7,492 nt of DNA from Spirochaetota bacterium (GTDB lineage Bacteria; Spirochaetota; UBA4802; UB4802): positions 1-7,492 of the forward strand of contig JAKPOE010000399.1 of assembly GCA_029548025.1 (NCBI GenBank), given 5' to 3'. Under the pieces are notes generated by a model. It worked only from the letters and a program-made list of their open reading frames with translations, was not told the DNA's origin and did no database searches. Positions 5,520 to 7,492 of this stretch are shown here, piece by piece. Each line of letters begins with the position of its first letter. Within the stretch, counting starts at the first letter, position 1. The translations under genes were made by a program, and so were the position numbers.

Positions 5520-7492
5520 ATGGCGGTAAGTGAAGAGATAAAGAATCTAACCCCTGAAGAAGAAGCCGAAGTAAAACAGATTGTTGATGCATTTGACAGC
5601 GAGTTGTCTTCCATTGCCCAGATGCGAGGGAAGATTGGCATTTTGCATGCTGATTCAACCGATGCTGATTTTACCATTACCCCCGGTATGCGCTCAAAAG
5701 AAATGGAAACAACATCTGCACCGGTAGAAGGCTTTGAAGAGACGGAGGATATTGTAGATATAACCGATATGATTGAAGAGGTTCCGGAAGATGTAGTGCT
5801 GGCATCTGAAGCTGTATTGCCAGAGGTTGAGGAAACCATAGAATCCGTGGAAGAGTTGCCTTCAGAGGCTGTGGAGATAGCTCCCGAAGAAGTATTGCCG
5901 CCGGAGTTTAAAGAAGAATTCCCTGCCGAAGAAGTCCCTGAAAGGAAGCCCCTAAAAAAAGAAGCAATCAGCCCTTTAGATGAACTTGAAGAACTTACTC
6001 AATTTGAACCGGAAACAGTTGAAGCGCATGATATACGTACCGATGAATTTGTGACCGAAGAGCCCCGCATTCATGGAGATGTTCATCTTGATGAAGATAT
6101 ACACCTATCAGAGCTGGAAACTGAAGAAATATCCGAAATATCTGAAATAAAGGCTGAAGAGCTACCGCAGGTTGATATATCAACAATGGGAATGGAAGAA
6201 GAAATGCCAGAACCAACAGCATTTGAAGAAGAAATAAAAGAGGAACCTGCACGTGCTCGTTTTGAAACTCCTTCATTTGATGAGCTTGATACTTTTGAAG
6301 AGCCTTTAAAGAAATCCGAAAAAATTGAGAGCGTTATTGATGAATTTAAACCAGAATTTGAAGGCTTGAGTGTTGAGGAAGAAGAGCCAGCCCCGATTGA
6401 AGAAGGTGTAGAAATTTCAGATGCTGAGTTACGACGATTAAAAAAAGCTTTGCTTTTGCTCCATCCTGCTTTAAGAAAGAAGATCAAAGAGATAATTTTA
6501 AGGGATGAACTGTCGCCACAGGATACACGTAAACTCATTGATCTTATTATATCAGGGAAACCTGAAGAGAATATACAGCGTTTTATTGAAAAGCGGCTCA
6601 ACATTACTCTTGAACTTGAGGAAGAAGTTCCCTCCCACCGGAGGGTTATTACTGCTCGCCCCGAGTATACCCGTGAGGGTATGGAGCGTCAGAAACGGCT
6701 GCTGCGTCAAACGAAAACGTTAGCACTGGCTGTTGTGGTAGGTTTCACATTAACAGTAACTGTCTACCAGTATATTTATAAACCATTTATGGCCAGACGG
6801 CTTATTAGTAAAGGGGTGGCACTTATTCTTGAGCCAGGTGATCCAGCAACAAAAAAGGTGAAGGATTATAAAAAGGCAGAACAACTTTTTGAAGATGTTG
6901 ATGCGCACTATAAAAAAGATTATCTGTACGGCTATAATGCTTATGCACGTGCCTATTTTAAAAAACGTGAGTTTGATTATGCTTATGTAAAATTAAAACG
7001 AGCGTATAGCATAAACAATCGTGATGTTGAAACACTCAATAATACAGGATATTTTTTTGCTAAAATTCCGGAACATTATTATAACCGCATTCAGAATGAT
7101 GCCATTAAGACATTTGCACCAAAAGATACTTATGTAATATCACAGGTTGATTTAGCTATTGCGCTGTACAATAAAGTATTAGCGCTTGATCCAAACAATA
7201 TCACTGCTATGTTTGGTATTGGGAATGCCTACCTGTATCAGGGACAATATTTAAAATCACGCCAGTATTTTGAGAATATTGTCAAGGTTGATCCTGATTC
7301 ATGGATTGGCTATGCAGGACTTCTTAATCTGTTCATTGAAAGAGATAATTTGCCCGAGGTATTATCAATTCATACTGATCTTCGTGCAAGGGATATTTTA
7401 ACTGATATTCCTTCGCCGCTGTTAGCAAAACTGGCGCATTACTACTTAGGCAAAAACCGTTCGGATACTTTCAACGTGCGGGTTGATTTAGG
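5520..7492 (+). CDS. flcA: FlcA-like periplasmic flagellar collar protein with TPRs, partial (3' end beyond window)
   Basis: An uninterrupted frame of 657 codons runs from the ATG at 5520 to the right edge. Residues 1-298 are extremely rich in Glu with Pro and hydrophobics, probably disordered and cytoplasmic. Residues 299-370 form a helical block (ISDAELRRLKKALLLL, then LSPQDTRKLIDLIISGKP). A basic stretch (RQKRLLRQTK) precedes one membrane span at about 401-420 (LALAVVVGFTLTVTVYQYIY), implying cytoplasm-in, periplasm-out. TPR-like helical repeats follow (about 449-520 and 544-610, with ALYNKVLALDPNN as a clear example). This layout matches my recollection of spirochaetal FlcA (BB0326-type) proteins, which help build the collar around periplasmic flagellar motors. 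The name is inference without a search; a generic TPR membrane protein is the alternative. An in-frame TGA at 5508-5510 excludes an earlier start. GAGAG (5509-5513) is a modest Shine-Dalgarno. Confidence 0.62.
   Translation, partial: MAVSEEIKNLTPEEEAEVKQIVDAFDSELSSIAQMRGKIGILHADSTDADFTITPGMRSKEMETTSAPVEGFEETEDIVDITDMIEEVPEDVVLASEAVLPEVEETIESVEELPSEAVEIAPEEVLPPEFKEEFPAEEVPERKPLKKEAISPLDELEELTQFEPETVEAHDIRTDEFVTEEPRIHGDVHLDEDIHLSELETEEISEISEIKAEELPQVDISTMGMEEEMPEPTAFEEEIKEEPARARFETPSFDELDTFEEPLKKSEKIESVIDEFKPEFEGLSVEEEEPAPIEEGVEISDAELRRLKKALLLLHPALRKKIKEIILRDELSPQDTRKLIDLIISGKPEENIQRFIEKRLNITLELEEEVPSHRRVITARPEYTREGMERQKRLLRQTKTLALAVVVGFTLTVTVYQYIYKPFMARRLISKGVALILEPGDPATKKVKDYKKAEQLFEDVDAHYKKDYLYGYNAYARAYFKKREFDYAYVKLKRAYSINNRDVETLNNTGYFFAKIPEHYYNRIQNDAIKTFAPKDTYVISQVDLAIALYNKVLALDPNNITAMFGIGNAYLYQGQYLKSRQYFENIVKVDPDSWIGYAGLLNLFIERDNLPEVLSIHTDLRARDILTDIPSPLLAKLAHYYLGKNRSDTFNVRVDL

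Noticed and set aside
6118..6150. Short tandem Glu-Ile-Ser codon repeat in the FlcA-like gene
   Set aside because: There are only about three units with synonymous differences, as expected in low-complexity acidic sequence; it is not a meaningful repeat array.
5483..6604. Minus-strand Ser/Phe/Leu-rich frames opposite the FlcA-like gene
   Set aside because: These are shadows of the Glu-rich plus-strand reading frame; GAA and GAG codons read as TTC, TCT and similar on the other strand. The plus frame is continuous and makes better protein sense.

Overview
The window looks like ordinary chromosomal DNA of moderate to low G+C from a spirochaete-like bacterium. The main reason is the right-hand gene, whose layout matches the spirochaetal periplasmic flagellar collar proteins (FlcA-like): a long acidic cytoplasmic half, a conserved basic helical block, one membrane span and periplasmic tetratricopeptide repeats. 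The other genes are housekeeping or regulatory. I see no mobile element, CRISPR array, rRNA, tRNA or phage gene.

Layout: (1) positions 1-674, minus strand, the 5' two-thirds or less of an E. coli-type isocitrate dehydrogenase gene (icd), cut by the window edge. (2) A 388-bp divergent intergenic region (675-1062) holding an extended -10 promoter for icd, candidate promoters for trxB, a possible 25-codon leader ORF and a G-rich block. (3) trxB on the plus strand (1063-1980). (4) A convergent N-formylglutamate amidohydrolase-like gene on the minus strand (2021-2800). (5) Divergent from it, a two-gene unit on the plus strand: an Lrp/AsnC regulator (2943-3449) and, 6 nt later, an endonuclease III-related DNA glycosylase with an Fe-S motif (3456-4109). 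(6) A 56-residue two-span membrane protein (4374-4544) with an excellent ribosome-binding site and a strong promoter. (7) A minus-strand exported protein with two tandem glycogen-binding (AMPK/CBM48-type) domains (4589-5359). (8) Divergent from that, the large FlcA-like gene (5520 to the right edge), open at the window end.

The most interesting signals are regulatory. A near-perfect 13-bp inverted repeat spans the divergent amidohydrolase/Lrp promoter, with one arm inside the -35/-10 spacer of the regulator gene; this is the usual arrangement for an autoregulated local regulator. A second, unrelated-looking perfect 7-3-7 palindrome fills the -35/-10 spacer of the small membrane protein gene. 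No clearly novel multi-gene system is visible. The genes read as independent short units, and the only plausible functional pairing is the Lrp-type regulator with the amidohydrolase divergent from it. All functional calls rest on motif recognition by eye; no database search was run.
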